64,000 bases of DNA from Arthrobacter sp. Bi26 (lineage in GTDB: Bacteria; Actinomycetota; Actinomycetes; Actinomycetales; Micrococcaceae). The position numbers were made by a program, and so were the translations under genes. Shown here piece by piece: positions 9,279 through 18,292 of this stretch. The stretch covers positions 1-64,000 of the forward strand of contig NZ_CAKKMF010000013.1 in assembly GCF_918697925.1 (NCBI RefSeq), given 5' to 3'. The notes beneath the pieces are model-generated. The model worked only from the letters and a program-made list of their open reading frames with translations, was not told the DNA's origin and did not search any database. The first letter of the stretch is position 1; every line of letters starts with the position of its first letter.

Positions 9279-9782
9279 TTAGTGCGAAGGGCGGGATTCC
9301 TGCTCGGAGAGCCGGCTCAGGAGGCCGTCGTAGCGGGGCGGCATGAGTTCCAGTACGGAAATGGCGGTGCTGGTCCGTTGGATCCCGTCGATTTCCAGGA
9401 TCTCGTTCGTGATCCGGTAGAGATCGGCCGTGCTGCGTGCCACAACTTTGGCCATGAGGTCCGCGTCCCCGGTGGTGGCGTGCACCTCGATGACCTCGGG
9501 AATCGCGGCGAGCCCGTCTTCCACTGCACCTGTCCGCGTCTGGCTGATGGACAGCGAGAGGAAGGCCATCAGGTCATAGCCAAGTGCGGCGGGATCCAGC
9601 CTCCGGCTGAAGGAGCGGAGGGCGCCGCTGCGCTCGAGCCGTGAAAGCCGGGCGTGGACAGTGTTCCGTGCGACGCCGAGCGTCCGCGAGAGTGCCAGGG
9701 CGCTGGCTTCCGGGTCCTTGTCGAGGGCCAGGATGATCCTGCCGTCGAGGGAATCCAGGGTGCGAGGGTTCGGGATGGTCAT
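9279..9782 (-). CDS. Lrp/AsnC-family transcriptional regulator
   Basis: 167-aa regulator. The N-terminal winged helix-turn-helix is SLDGRIILALDKDPEASALALSRTLGVARNTVHARLSRLERSG, and the C-terminal RAM/AsnC ligand-binding domain contains EVHATTGDADLMAKVVA. The ATG at 9782 is preceded by GGTGAAAAT. It lies upstream of the TPP enzyme on the same strand and divergent from the aminotransferase, so it most likely senses an amino acid and controls both transcripts from the 93-nt region between 9783 and 9875. Confidence 0.92.
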   Translation of the reverse strand: MTIPNPRTLDSLDGRIILALDKDPEASALALSRTLGVARNTVHARLSRLERSGALRSFSRRLDPAALGYDLMAFLSLSISQTRTGAVEDGLAAIPEVIEVHATTGDADLMAKVVARSTADLYRITNEILEIDGIQRTSTAISVLELMPPRYDGLLSRLSEQESRPSH

Positions 9783-9875
9783 ATTTTCACCATAGACACT
9801 AGAAGTTGAGCAGAAGTCCCAATGGGATGAGCGTATCTTGCATTGTGTGCCTGGTCACAATCATGATCGTTGCTC

Positions 9876-10973
9876 ATGACCCGTGATCAGCTCCTAACCG
9901 CACCGGACACCGCGCATCCCGCCCTTCGTGGCGCTGTGGCCGGACTTCCGCCCTACGTCCCGGGCCGGCGCAGCGCCGGCACGGACGTTGCGGCCCTCGC
10001 CAGCAACGAAAGCCACTACGAGCCACTGCCCGCTGCCGCCGCTGCGGTGGCCGCAGCGGCCGGTACGATGAACCGCTACCCTGACAGTGCCGCCGTCGAA
10101 CTCCGTGAACGGATTGCCCGCCACCTCGGCGTCACGGCCGGAGAGGTCGCCGTGGGACCCGGCAGCGTCGGCGTCCTCCAGCAGATCATCACCGGACTGT
10201 GCGACGCCGGGGATGAAGTGATCTTCGCCTGGCGCTCCTTCGAGGCCTACCCCATCCTGGTTGAGCTGGCAGGCGCCCAGCCGGTCCGCATCCCGCTGGA
10301 CGGAGCTGAGGGCCACGACCTCGATGCCATGTCCGCGGCCGTCACCGCCCGCACGAAGGTGATCCTGCTTTGCACCCCCAACAATCCCACCGGCGTACCG
10401 ATCAGCCATGAGCGCGTTGAGGCCTTCCTGCAGTCCGTCCGCTCCGACATCCTCGTGGTGATTGACGAGGCCTACGTGGAATACGCCGAAGCGGGCAGCG
10501 GCCCCGATTCCCTGGCGCTCTACCGCCAGTACCCGAACGTCTGCATCCTGCGCACCTTCTCGAAGGCGTACGGGCTCGCCGGCCTGCGCGTGGGATACGC
10601 CGTGGCGGCGCCGGAGATCGCCGAGGGACTGCGCCGGACCGCCCTTCCCTTCTCGGTGAGCGCACTGGCCCAGAAGGCGGCCATCGCATCGCTGGACGCG
10701 GGGGAGGAGATGGAAGCGCGCGTCGCCGCCGTCAGGCAGGAACGTGCCCGGATGGCCGCGCAGCTGGAAGCCCAGGGCTGGAAACTGCAGCCGAGCCAGG
10801 GCAACTTCCTGTGGATCCGTGCGGATGAGCTGCTCCAGGCGAGGCTGGTGGAGGCGTTTGACCGCGCGGGCATCATGGTCCGGGCTTACCAGGGGGACGG
10901 TGTGCGGATCACCGTTGCCGGCCCCGCCTCCAACGATCGCGTGCTCCGGGTTTTGGAAGCCCACGCAGCCTGA
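9876..10973 (+). CDS. PLP-dependent aminotransferase (histidinol-phosphate/aromatic aminotransferase-like)
   Basis: 365-aa fold-type I aminotransferase of the HisC subfamily. It shows LASNESHYEPLP near the N-terminus, CTPNNPTGVPIS, DEAYVEYAE and the PLP-lysine block TFSKAYGLAGLRVGYA with the Schiff-base lysine near residue 226. I chose the ATG at 9876; a TTG two codons upstream is possible, and neither has a Shine-Dalgarno, so translation may be leaderless or poorly initiated. It is followed after 55 nt by the amino acid permease and is divergent from the Lrp gene. This context favours a catabolic aromatic-type transaminase over histidine synthesis, since no his genes are present. Confidence 0.88.
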   Translation: MTRDQLLTAPDTAHPALRGAVAGLPPYVPGRRSAGTDVAALASNESHYEPLPAAAAAVAAAAGTMNRYPDSAAVELRERIARHLGVTAGEVAVGPGSVGVLQQIITGLCDAGDEVIFAWRSFEAYPILVELAGAQPVRIPLDGAEGHDLDAMSAAVTARTKVILLCTPNNPTGVPISHERVEAFLQSVRSDILVVIDEAYVEYAEAGSGPDSLALYRQYPNVCILRTFSKAYGLAGLRVGYAVAAPEIAEGLRRTALPFSVSALAQKAAIASLDAGEEMEARVAAVRQERARMAAQLEAQGWKLQPSQGNFLWIRADELLQARLVEAFDRAGIMVRAYQGDGVRITVAGPASNDRVLRVLEAHAA

Positions 10974-11028
10974 GAAACCGACTGACCTGAAACCCCATCC
11001 GTTCCACCAACAAACCAGAGGACTCCTC

Positions 11029-12441
11029 ATGGAACAACAGACAATGACGTCTGGCCGCCCACTGGGCGCCGCACTCAAACCCCGCCAGCTCACCATGATG
11101 GGGCTCGGTAGCGCCATCGGCGCGGGCCTCTTTATCGGCTCCGGCGCCGGCATCCAGGCCGCGGGCCCGGCCGTGCTGATCTCCTACCTCGTGGCCGGCA
11201 CCCTCATCATCCTGGTGATGTGGGCCCTCGGCGAGATGGCCGCCGCCAATCCGGACAGCGGTGCCTTCTCCGTCTATACGGCCAAGGCCTACGGGCCGGT
11301 GGCCGGTGCCACGGTGGGCTGGCTCTGGTGGCTGCAGCTCGTGGTGGTCATCGCGGCCGAAGCACTGGGTGCGGCAGGACTGCTGTCCACCATTTTCCCG
11401 GCACTGCCGGTGTGGCTGATGGCCTTCGTGTTCATCGTGGTGCTCACCGCCGTGAACCTCACCAGTGTGAAGAACTTCGGCGAGTTCGAGTTTTGGTTCG
11501 CCCTGCTCAAGGTGGCGGCAATCGTCGGGTTCCTCCTGGTGGGCGCTGCCCTGCTCTTCGGCTGGCTGCCGGGCGTCCAGTCACCGGGCCTGTCCAACTT
11601 CACGGGTGCCGGCTTCGCACCCAGCGGTTTTGCCGGGATTGCCACAGCCCTGTTTGTGGTGGCATTCGCGTTCGGCGGCACCGAGATCGTCTCCGTGGCG
11701 GCAGCTGAAACCGCGGAGCCGGCCCGCAGTGTGAAGAAGGCAGTCCGCACGGTGCTGTGGCGCATCCTGGTCTTCTACATCGGTGCGATCTTCGTGATCG
11801 CGGCAGTGGTTCCCGTGGGTTCGGCGGGACTGAAGAGTCCGTTCGCCGCCGTGCTGGACGCAGCCGGCATGCCCGGCGCAGCCACCGCCATCACGCTGGT
11901 AGCCGTCGCAGCGCTGCTCTCCGCCCTCAATGCCAACCTCTACGGCGCCTCACGGATGGCGTTCTCCCTCGCCGAGCGGGGTGAGGCTCCGCGCCTGCTA
12001 GCTTCCGTGTCCAAAGCGCAGGTACCTGTTGTCGCAGTCCTGGCCAGCGTCGCTTTCGGCGTTGTCACGGTTGTGCTGGAGTTGGCTTTCCCGGAGAAGG
12101 TCCTTCCCGTCCTGCTGAACATCGTGGGTTCGACGTGCCTGTTGGTGTGGACGTCCGCGCTCCTCGCCCAGCTCGCGTTGCGCCTCCGCGCCGACCGCGA
12201 GGGAACGGAACTTCCCCTTCGGATGCCCGGCTTCCCGTGGCTCACCGGCATCGGCCTCCTCATCCTCGCGGCGATCTTCACGGTGGGCTTCATCGGTGAG
12301 GATTCACGCCCCCAGCTCCTGAGCACGTTCGCACTCGTGGCGCTTCTGGCCCTGGCGAACTGGCTCCACCACCGCTCGGGGAACGTTTTGCCCGTTTTCG
12401 AATCCTCAGAGCGTGCCAAGGCCCCGGTGCTCATCGACTGA
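11029..12441 (+). CDS. APC-family amino acid permease
   Basis: 470-aa integral membrane protein with about twelve hydrophobic segments. The signature GLGSAIGAGLFIGSGAGIQAAGPAV near residues 24-48 is the consensus start of AAT/APC amino acid:proton symporters, and FAFGGTEIVSVAAAET near 210 is the conserved substrate/Na-site region. The ATG at 11029 is preceded by AGAGGAC. The same frame stays open upstream to 10744, but that part overlaps the aminotransferase and is not part of this protein. It likely imports the amino acid processed by the aminotransferase and TPP enzyme. Confidence 0.93.
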   Translation: MEQQTMTSGRPLGAALKPRQLTMMGLGSAIGAGLFIGSGAGIQAAGPAVLISYLVAGTLIILVMWALGEMAAANPDSGAFSVYTAKAYGPVAGATVGWLWWLQLVVVIAAEALGAAGLLSTIFPALPVWLMAFVFIVVLTAVNLTSVKNFGEFEFWFALLKVAAIVGFLLVGAALLFGWLPGVQSPGLSNFTGAGFAPSGFAGIATALFVVAFAFGGTEIVSVAAAETAEPARSVKKAVRTVLWRILVFYIGAIFVIAAVVPVGSAGLKSPFAAVLDAAGMPGAATAITLVAVAALLSALNANLYGASRMAFSLAERGEAPRLLASVSKAQVPVVAVLASVAFGVVTVVLELAFPEKVLPVLLNIVGSTCLLVWTSALLAQLALRLRADREGTELPLRMPGFPWLTGIGLLILAAIFTVGFIGEDSRPQLLSTFALVALLALANWLHHRSGNVLPVFESSERAKAPVLID

Positions 12442-12480
12442 AATGAGCGCTGCGAACCCTTTCGTGGGTTCGGTGCACGC

Positions 12481-12515
12481 GGAGGGCGCGTCCGGTCTGG
12501 CCGGGCGCGCCCTCC
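12481..12515 (+). terminator. Strong GC hairpin after the permease gene
   Basis: GGAGGGCGCG pairs perfectly with CGCGCCCTCC around a 15-nt loop, 40 nt after the permease stop. No T-run follows, which is common for actinobacterial terminators. Confidence 0.6.
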
Positions 12516-12558
12516 GTATGGCGGGCCCTGGCCACTCACGAGGCGTCTGACCAGCCCT

Positions 12559-12590
12559 GTCCTGCCTCATAGCTGGCAATGAGGCAGGAC
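12559..12590. repeat. Perfect 12-bp inverted repeat hairpin
   Basis: GTCCTGCCTCAT and ATGAGGCAGGAC form a perfect stem with the 8-nt loop AGCTGGCA. It sits between the permease terminator and the transposase remnant. It may be a second terminator or a relic of an insertion. Confidence 0.45.
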
Positions 12591-12663
12591 CCTAGAGACG
12601 TCGACGTTTCCGCTGTTTCGAAAATCCCGAAGTCCGGCAACGGCTCACCCAGCAGGTTCATGG

Positions 12664-13113
12664 CCGGCGGGGACGGTCCATAACCCGGTCTGGGCCAACC
12701 GGCGCCTGCTACTGCGGGCCGGGGACACACTCTCGGACCGTGCCCGGGACAGGCTCAACACCGTGTTCGCCACCGATGATGCCACCGGAAAATTGCAGGC
12801 AGCCTGGCTGGTCAAAGAGCAGCTCCGGGCACTGCTCACCACAGAATCCCTCGCCGACACGGCGGCCGCGAGAGACCGCATGCAGGCCTTGGTAGAACAA
12901 GCCGCTCAGCCGGAAACCAACCGGCTCTGGCGCACGGTCTGCCGGTGGTGGAAAGAGATCGAAGTCCTCGTTGTCACCGGCGCGACTACGGCGAAAGCGG
13001 AAGCCAACAACACCGCGATCAAGCACATAAAAAGGACGGGCCTGGGATTCACCAACGCACGCAACTACAAAACGCCTATCCTGTTGCGCAGTGCCGCCAG
13101 AACAGCGGCATGA
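12664..13113 (+). pseudogene. ISL3-family transposase, C-terminal remnant
   Basis: The frame from about 12664 reads VHNPVWANRRLLLRAGDTLS, followed by AAWLVKEQLRALL, RLWRTVCRWWKEIEVLVVTGATTAKAEANNT and IKHIKRTGLGFTNARNYKTPILL. This is the C-terminal part of an ISL3-type DDE transposase, including the conserved glutamate block (KAEANN) and the KRTG.GFTNARNYK tail. The N-terminal part and the first catalytic aspartates are absent, so it is a dead 5'-truncated copy. It marks the left edge of the defence island. Confidence 0.8.
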
Positions 13114-13128
13114 ACATTCATCACGGCA

Positions 13129-13156
13129 GAATATCCACCACGAACCGTGAAGAGCC
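13129..13156. mobile_element. Right end of the ISL3-type element
   Basis: Read on the - strand this begins GGCTCTTCACGGTTCGTGG, the GGCTCTTC type of terminus seen in ISL3-family elements, 16-43 nt after the transposase stop. The matching left terminus was not found, consistent with the 5' truncation. Confidence 0.5.
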
Positions 13157-13201
13157 GGGATCGTTAGCGGTGGCTGCGGCGGTGTCCACGCACTTGGCGG
13201 C

Positions 13202-13310
13202 CTAGATGGTGTCGTCGTGCCAGACCCCCACCTTTCCGTCCTCGGTCAGGCGGTGTCCAGGCCCCAGGGTGGTCATGCCCAGGCCCAGGGAGTTTCCGTT
13301 CCGACACCTG
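13202..13310 (-). pseudogene. C-terminal gene fragment, family unrecognised
   Basis: The - strand reads NGNSLGLGMTTLGPGH followed by RLTEDGKVGVWHDDTI and a TAG stop at 13202. Composition looks like real protein, but only about 35 residues are left and no start is present. It lies directly beyond the insertion-sequence end, so it is probably a host gene cut by the insertion. Confidence 0.3.
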
Positions 13311-13387
13311 GGCGGCGGTAATGGCTTGTTGGTCGACAGTGTGTCGCAACTATCGCGGAGAAATCTGTCGAGCCGCTAAGCACTGTT

Positions 13388-13645
13388 TCAGAAAGAACCG
13401 TGTCGATAGGCAGCGGTTGGGGTGCGGAGAGCATTCTTCCCGCAGAGCGCCGTTGCGATCATCGATGCCGTGATATTTCCTGACATAGTGCCAATCCAAA
13501 AAACAGCGTCCATAAGCATTCCTCTATCTTCGTCACGGAATCGTTTACCAAAATAAATTGAGATTCCGGCGGAGACTACGAAAAGCCCAGTCGCGACCGC
13601 AACGGCGACTCCCAGCCCCAGGGGGTCTATGAAATCTTTGGCTAT
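13388..13645 (-). pseudogene. Small single-span membrane protein, start codon missing
   Basis: A - strand frame of about 85 codons is open from just after a TGA at 13646 to a TGA at 13388. It encodes a hydrophobic segment (PLGLGVAVAVATGLFVVSAG), a basic turn (YFGKRFRDED) and a second, mildly hydrophobic part (DAVFWIGTMSGNIT). No ATG, GTG or TTG precedes the membrane segment, only CTG or ATA, so it is either a 5'-truncated remnant or uses a non-standard start. Function unknown. Confidence 0.35.
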
Positions 13646-13648
13646 TCA

Positions 13649-14009
13649 ATCACAGGTGGCATGGCGTTCGCATATTAGGCATTAGGACATGCCTATGTAA
13701 GTAACCAAGTCTGCGGCCGTTGATGGCGGAACTGCTGCTTGGCTACCTTCCCCGTGCCTTTGTTCCAAAGCTTGGGCGATCGGGCGGACATTCGCATGTC
13801 CTCAGGCGACTCCGCCAGCGTGAACCCGAACGGGCCGCCGCCCTTCACGTGCGTCTTCGGCCTCTAACGCGCGAATTCTTAGGTGCTCCCAGGACGCCAG
13901 CCGCGCGGCGGATGCCGTATTGCGTTGGGCATGAGGCTGGGGCGGTAGGTCAGAATTGCCAACTAAGAGGTGCGCAGACCTTTCAGTCGGCGTCCTGCTC
14001 TCCGAACCA
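13649..14009. other. 361-nt stretch without a supported gene
   Basis: Short frames exist on both strands (for example a + strand ATG at 13720), but none shows recognisable protein motifs or a ribosome-binding site. I see no tRNA or attachment-site signature. It probably consists of recombination debris next to the defence island. Confidence 0.4.
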
Positions 14010-15902
14010 TCACCGGTCGTGCCATGAGATTTGGGCCGACGGAAGCTGGCATTCAAGCAACATGACGGCGACCTCGAGTTGATCCCTTCCGAGCTGGCGT
14101 GCCATCGACGGTAGCCAAACGCCGTCATAGTAAGCGGACGCCAAATACCGAAGGTCGTCTTCAGACCAGGGACGCCCAGAATGTTCCACCGCCGGATCTT
14201 TGAGGGGTCCTTCGGTGTTGAGAATGCGTCGCGCCAACTCGAACACGACGGCTAGGCGCGTGGCGCCGCAATCGCTGGCCAAGTCATCCAATGCGACCCC
14301 TTCGTCGTAGAGAACGAGGAGTCGGGAGGTCTCACTGGAAGTCCACCGGTGCTCCTCGTCCTCGTCGCCGATGGTTTCAGCGGCCGTAGAGCTGGCAGAC
14401 TGCACGGAAATCGTTGCCTGTGGCCGATCAATTGATGCCGCTAGCGGCTGGCTAGCCACTGGAGAGACAGCCGGCTGGTTTGGCTCAATGGTGCGGATCG
14501 GAAACCTCTGGAGGGTGGCGATGGGCACGTCGAGCCAAGCGAGATCGTGGGCGAAGTTAGTGACGCCCGGAAGTCGACATTCGAACAACCGAAATGCGAC
14601 TCCGAGCTGATCCCTCCCGAGTCCGCGAGCGATCGATGGTAACCAAACGCCGTCGTAGTAAGCGTCCGTTAGATTCGAGATGTCATCCGACGACCAATAA
14701 TTGCCATAGTGTTCCGCCAACGGGTCTACAAGAGGTGCCTCTGAATTGAGCAATTGGCGGGTCAGTTCGAAGACAACCGCCCGGTCCGTCGCACCAACGA
14801 TGTCTCCTAATTCATATAGTGGGACGCCTTCCCCGTAGAGGAAGAGGAGACGTGAGGTTTCGCTGGTTGTCCAATGGCGGTCCTCGTCCTCGTCGCGGAC
14901 AGCCTTCGGGGCCCCGGAACCAACAGCCTCCAACATTACGGACGTCGCTGGCAACCCCAGGTGCTCCTCTACCTGCCAACTCCCGACAGCGGACGCGGAT
15001 GAATCCGCCAGCTCACACCCAAGAAATGCTGAGGTGTTGACCGGTACCTCCGTTCCCCGGAAAGAATCCCTGACGCGATCGAGCTCCTCGATGAAGCGGT
15101 CGGCATGGTCCCGCAGAACGCCAATGCGGGCCTCGTCTCGATATACCCAGCGGTGTTCGCGCTCGAAGGAGTGCCGATTTTCCACGACGAAGAGCGCACG
15201 CTCAGATCTTGTAACGTGTAGCTGCCACTGAAGCTGATCTCGGTACATGCTCAGCGTGGCAACCAATGGCTTCACAGATGTCTTGATTTCGGCCACGACA
15301 TCCGACCCAATGCCGTCCGGGGTTGCAAGGTGACGCGCATTCGATCCCACACAAATAAAGGAGTTAGGAAAAATGCCAAACTCTTCGGCCACCCATGCGG
15401 CGATGACTGGCTCGCGTTCAATACCGTGCTGGAACGAGGCAAAGCGCGGCCCCTCTTCGCCGGTAAGCTTCTGCTGCAAAAGTGCAGGCCGCTGCTTGCT
15501 CGGATCGCCGTTCAGCTTGACTATCTTCTTCAGGTCGGTGGCGGTCACCCCATGGCGGCGTGCACGAAGCCACGCATCCCTATCTTCGGATCCAACGGGG
15601 CGACCCGCGCCATCGGTCAGATACGTGACGTGGAAGATGCCCCCCTCTCCGGGAACGGGGGGCGTATTCATGGGTGGCTGAATCGGCGAGAGCCGGGGCC
15701 TCTCCCGTTCCTGGCCGACGACGGACGTCGGGGGCAAAGGGAGCGAACCAGTTTGGCTCGAGGTGGTCGCGCTGCCGCCCGAACGCTTCATGTCCACCGG
15801 CGGCTTGGGAGGTCGCGCCTCCTCTTCGTGACGCGTGCGGGCCGAATTTCGAAGTAAGAAGTACACGAAGAGGCCGACTAACAGCCAAACCAGTACGTCC
15901 AC
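14010..15902 (-). CDS. Membrane-anchored YqaJ/lambda-exonuclease-like nuclease with tandem C-terminal repeats
   Basis: 630-aa protein. It starts at the GTG at 15902, which has a GGAGGAG box, and opens with a transmembrane helix (residues 1-19) and a Pro/Ser-rich linker. Residues ~115-260 match the YqaJ viral-recombinase/lambda-exo (PD-(D/E)XK) fold: RHGVTATDL, FQHGIEREPVI, TPDGIGSDVVAEIKTS (the D...EIK catalytic core near 200-207) and YRDQLQWQLHVT. Two repeats of about 108 residues follow (near 341-448 and 516-625). Each has W(T/S)xSETSRLL.LY and AYYDGVWLPS(I/M)AR.LGRDQL, resembling paired helix-turn-helix (SANT-like) modules that may bind DNA or partners. It is divergent from the GmrSD-like gene. 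The arrangement suggests a membrane-localised DNA-degrading defence effector; that role is inferred. Confidence 0.68.
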   Translation of the reverse strand: MDVLVWLLVGLFVYFLLRNSARTRHEEEARPPKPPVDMKRSGGSATTSSQTGSLPLPPTSVVGQERERPRLSPIQPPMNTPPVPGEGGIFHVTYLTDGAGRPVGSEDRDAWLRARRHGVTATDLKKIVKLNGDPSKQRPALLQQKLTGEEGPRFASFQHGIEREPVIAAWVAEEFGIFPNSFICVGSNARHLATPDGIGSDVVAEIKTSVKPLVATLSMYRDQLQWQLHVTRSERALFVVENRHSFEREHRWVYRDEARIGVLRDHADRFIEELDRVRDSFRGTEVPVNTSAFLGCELADSSASAVGSWQVEEHLGLPATSVMLEAVGSGAPKAVRDEDEDRHWTTSETSRLLFLYGEGVPLYELGDIVGATDRAVVFELTRQLLNSEAPLVDPLAEHYGNYWSSDDISNLTDAYYDGVWLPSIARGLGRDQLGVAFRLFECRLPGVTNFAHDLAWLDVPIATLQRFPIRTIEPNQPAVSPVASQPLAASIDRPQATISVQSASSTAAETIGDEDEEHRWTSSETSRLLVLYDEGVALDDLASDCGATRLAVVFELARRILNTEGPLKDPAVEHSGRPWSEDDLRYLASAYYDGVWLPSMARQLGRDQLEVAVMLLECQLPSAQISWHDR

Positions 15903-16144
15903 TCGGGTTTCTCCTCCAGCATGCCCAGCATTCTCGCGATGAGATATGTGACAAATGCTAGATGAGACCCGGGACAAAATGGTCCGCGAAGTGTGGGTGT
16001 CCGTTCAGCCACCGGGCGCTGCTACTCATCACGCTTGGCGACACCGGATCGCCGATGCCCTTGGTGACGCTGCATTGGGACAGCGGACTCTAGACTCGAC
16101 TTCGGACAGCGCAACGACGACTCCAGTCTCTGAAAGGCCTCGGC

Positions 16145-18292
16145 GTGATCACTCAAGTAAAGACGCCCCGTGAAGTTTTCTACCAACCTCAGCGGCTCAT
16201 GGTTCCGCTTTTTCAGCGACCATACGTCTGGGGCGAAGACGGCCAATGGGCGCCTCTGTGGGAAGACGTTCAGCGGCTGGCCGGGCGCCGAGTGAACTTT
16301 GAGGTCCACGCGCCTCACTTCTTGGGTGCCGTGGTCGTTCAACAGCAGATGGGAGAAATTGGTACTCTTCCGGTCCGCACCGTTATCGACGGGCAGCAGC
16401 GACTCACGACGCTACAGCTCATGCTTAGCGCTGTTTATGAGCAAGTGCGCCTAGCAGGCTTTGAGAGCATTGCACGACAGGTTCAAGACTTGGTGGAGAA
16501 TCCCGAGCACTTCACCGCTCACCCGGAAGATAGGTTCAAGGTCTGGCCGACGAATCGTGATCGGCCGGCCTTCAACGAGGTGATGGCGGCCATAGCGCCC
16601 TTCAATCACGGAAAATTGAAGAATGCCAACTCGCGGATGGTTTCTGCGCACGCGTTCTTTTCGAAGTCAGCGGGCGAGTGGCTCGGCGGTGGTGATACTG
16701 AGCGCCGAGCGCATGCCCTCGTCGAGACGGTCAGTAACCAGCTCCAAATCGTCGTGATCGAGCTTCAGGCTGATGAGGATGCGCAGGAAATCTTTGAGAC
16801 CCTCAACGCCCGCGGTACTCCGCTCACACCAGCTGACCTAATAAAGAACTTCGTGTTCCAGCGGCTTGATGCTGTGCCTTCCCAAGCCGAAAAGGCTTAC
16901 CACGAGCATTGGGAGGCCTTTGAAACTCCCTTTTGGGAAACAGAAGTTGCCTCCGGCCGTGTGACTTACAGCCGCAGCTCGCTGTTTCTCAATCAGTGGC
17001 TCATTGCGCAATCACTAAAGGACGTAACGGCGAAAGAAGTATTTTCCCAGTTCAAGCGTCATGTCACGGATAGCAACGAGCCGATTGATGCGCTCCTGCC
17101 TAAGATCCGAAGAAACGCCGATATTTACCGCTCGTTTACGGAGCGTGCTTGGAGCTCGACCAACATACTCAGTCGCCTCGAGTTGTTCATTTATCGGACG
17201 TCGATGCTGGATTCTGAGGTAGTCAAGCCGCTTGTCCTATGGCTCGAGGACCCCGATCGTTCGCCAATACCACCGGAACAGCGAGACAAATGCCTTGCAA
17301 CGGTTGAGAGTTGGCTTATCCGCAGGACATGTGTACGTGCCAGCACGAAAGCATATAACCGAATTTTGGTTGACCTCCTAAACTTCTTGGGCCAGCAACC
17401 TCGTGAATGCGTCGGTGAAAGTACTGAGAAGTATTTTCTCAAACAGGATGGTCCCAATGACTACTGGCCTGGAGATGCCGAAGTTCGTCGTGAGCTTACG
17501 GACATGCCGATTTACAAGCGCTTCAGGCGAGGGCGTTTGCGGATGTTGCTTGAGTCCATAGAGGACCACCGGCGAGGCTGGACGTCCGGGCGGTCGATGC
17601 ATGAGCAACCCGTAATTCGAGGCACAACAACCATCGAGCATGTAATGCCACAGGAATGGTCACTTAACTGGCCAGCCGACGGCGGCGGGGATCACTCCGA
17701 CCAGCGCGACGCGTTGGTTCAGACGCTCGGCAACCTAACGCTGTTGACCCAATCACTAAACAGCCGAATCTCGAATGGACCGTGGCAGGGCGACAAGGGA
17801 AAGTACGAAGAGCTTCGCAAAAATACGTCACTTCTCCTGACTCGCGAAGTCGTCGAACTGGGTGCACACGGCTGGACCGAGGACTTTATCGCCGAGCGGA
17901 CCGAACGGATGATCGATGACATCCTGGAAATCTGGCCCGTGCCTGCCGGCCACAGCGGCAAGGTGGCCGCGTCCATTGAGCGCGCCACTCCACGAGTGGA
18001 AGTCGCGGACTTGGTCAGCGCAGGTCTGATTCGGCCAGGTCAATCGCTTTTTGCCCGTGTGCAGGCCCACAGGGGAAAACCATGCCAGGTCAGCGAAGAT
18101 GGATCCCTCTACGTGGGCGACCGCCGTTACGACACGCTGAGCGCAGCGGCGAAAGCTATCACAGGAGCCCAGTCAGAGGCTGGCTGGTGGTTCTGGCTCG
18201 TCGATGCCGAGGGCGACAAGTCCATGAGCGACGTACGGCAGGAGTTTGTTGAGTCCCTGGCGGTTGGAGGCGAACTCGTGGACGCCCCTTAG
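16145..18292 (+). CDS. GmrSD-type DUF262-DUF1524 nuclease with C-terminal RAMA-like domain
   Basis: 715 aa. The N-terminal DUF262 (ParB/sulfiredoxin-like NTPase) has FQRPYVW at 23-29 and VIDGQQRLTTL at 80-90. The DUF1524 His-Me/HNH nuclease has TIEHVMPQEW near 495 and GNLTLLTQSLNSRISN near 530. The last ~90 residues (LVSAGLIRPGQSLFA ... EDGSLYVGDRRYDTLSAAAKAITG ... WWFWLV) look like a RAMA/DUF4357 domain, known from restriction and methylase-associated proteins. GmrSD-family enzymes cleave DNA with modified cytosines in an NTP-dependent way, so this is likely a modification-dependent (type IV) restriction enzyme. The start is GTG at 16145 with a GAAAGG box upstream. It is 176 nt upstream of the DISARM-like operon. 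Confidence 0.85.
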   Translation: MITQVKTPREVFYQPQRLMVPLFQRPYVWGEDGQWAPLWEDVQRLAGRRVNFEVHAPHFLGAVVVQQQMGEIGTLPVRTVIDGQQRLTTLQLMLSAVYEQVRLAGFESIARQVQDLVENPEHFTAHPEDRFKVWPTNRDRPAFNEVMAAIAPFNHGKLKNANSRMVSAHAFFSKSAGEWLGGGDTERRAHALVETVSNQLQIVVIELQADEDAQEIFETLNARGTPLTPADLIKNFVFQRLDAVPSQAEKAYHEHWEAFETPFWETEVASGRVTYSRSSLFLNQWLIAQSLKDVTAKEVFSQFKRHVTDSNEPIDALLPKIRRNADIYRSFTERAWSSTNILSRLELFIYRTSMLDSEVVKPLVLWLEDPDRSPIPPEQRDKCLATVESWLIRRTCVRASTKAYNRILVDLLNFLGQQPRECVGESTEKYFLKQDGPNDYWPGDAEVRRELTDMPIYKRFRRGRLRMLLESIEDHRRGWTSGRSMHEQPVIRGTTTIEHVMPQEWSLNWPADGGGDHSDQRDALVQTLGNLTLLTQSLNSRISNGPWQGDKGKYEELRKNTSLLLTREVVELGAHGWTEDFIAERTERMIDDILEIWPVPAGHSGKVAASIERATPRVEVADLVSAGLIRPGQSLFARVQAHRGKPCQVSEDGSLYVGDRRYDTLSAAAKAITGAQSEAGWWFWLVDAEGDKSMSDVRQEFVESLAVGGELVDAP

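Noticed and set aside
10744..11028. N-terminal extension of the amino acid permease
   Set aside because: The upstream part overlaps the aminotransferase in another frame and lacks membrane protein features; ATG 11029 has a proper ribosome-binding site and begins the family-typical sequence.
13720..14082. Possible + strand gene of 120 codons left of the YqaJ-like gene
   Set aside because: No ribosome-binding site, no recognisable motif, and it overlaps the 3' end of the YqaJ-like gene on the other strand.
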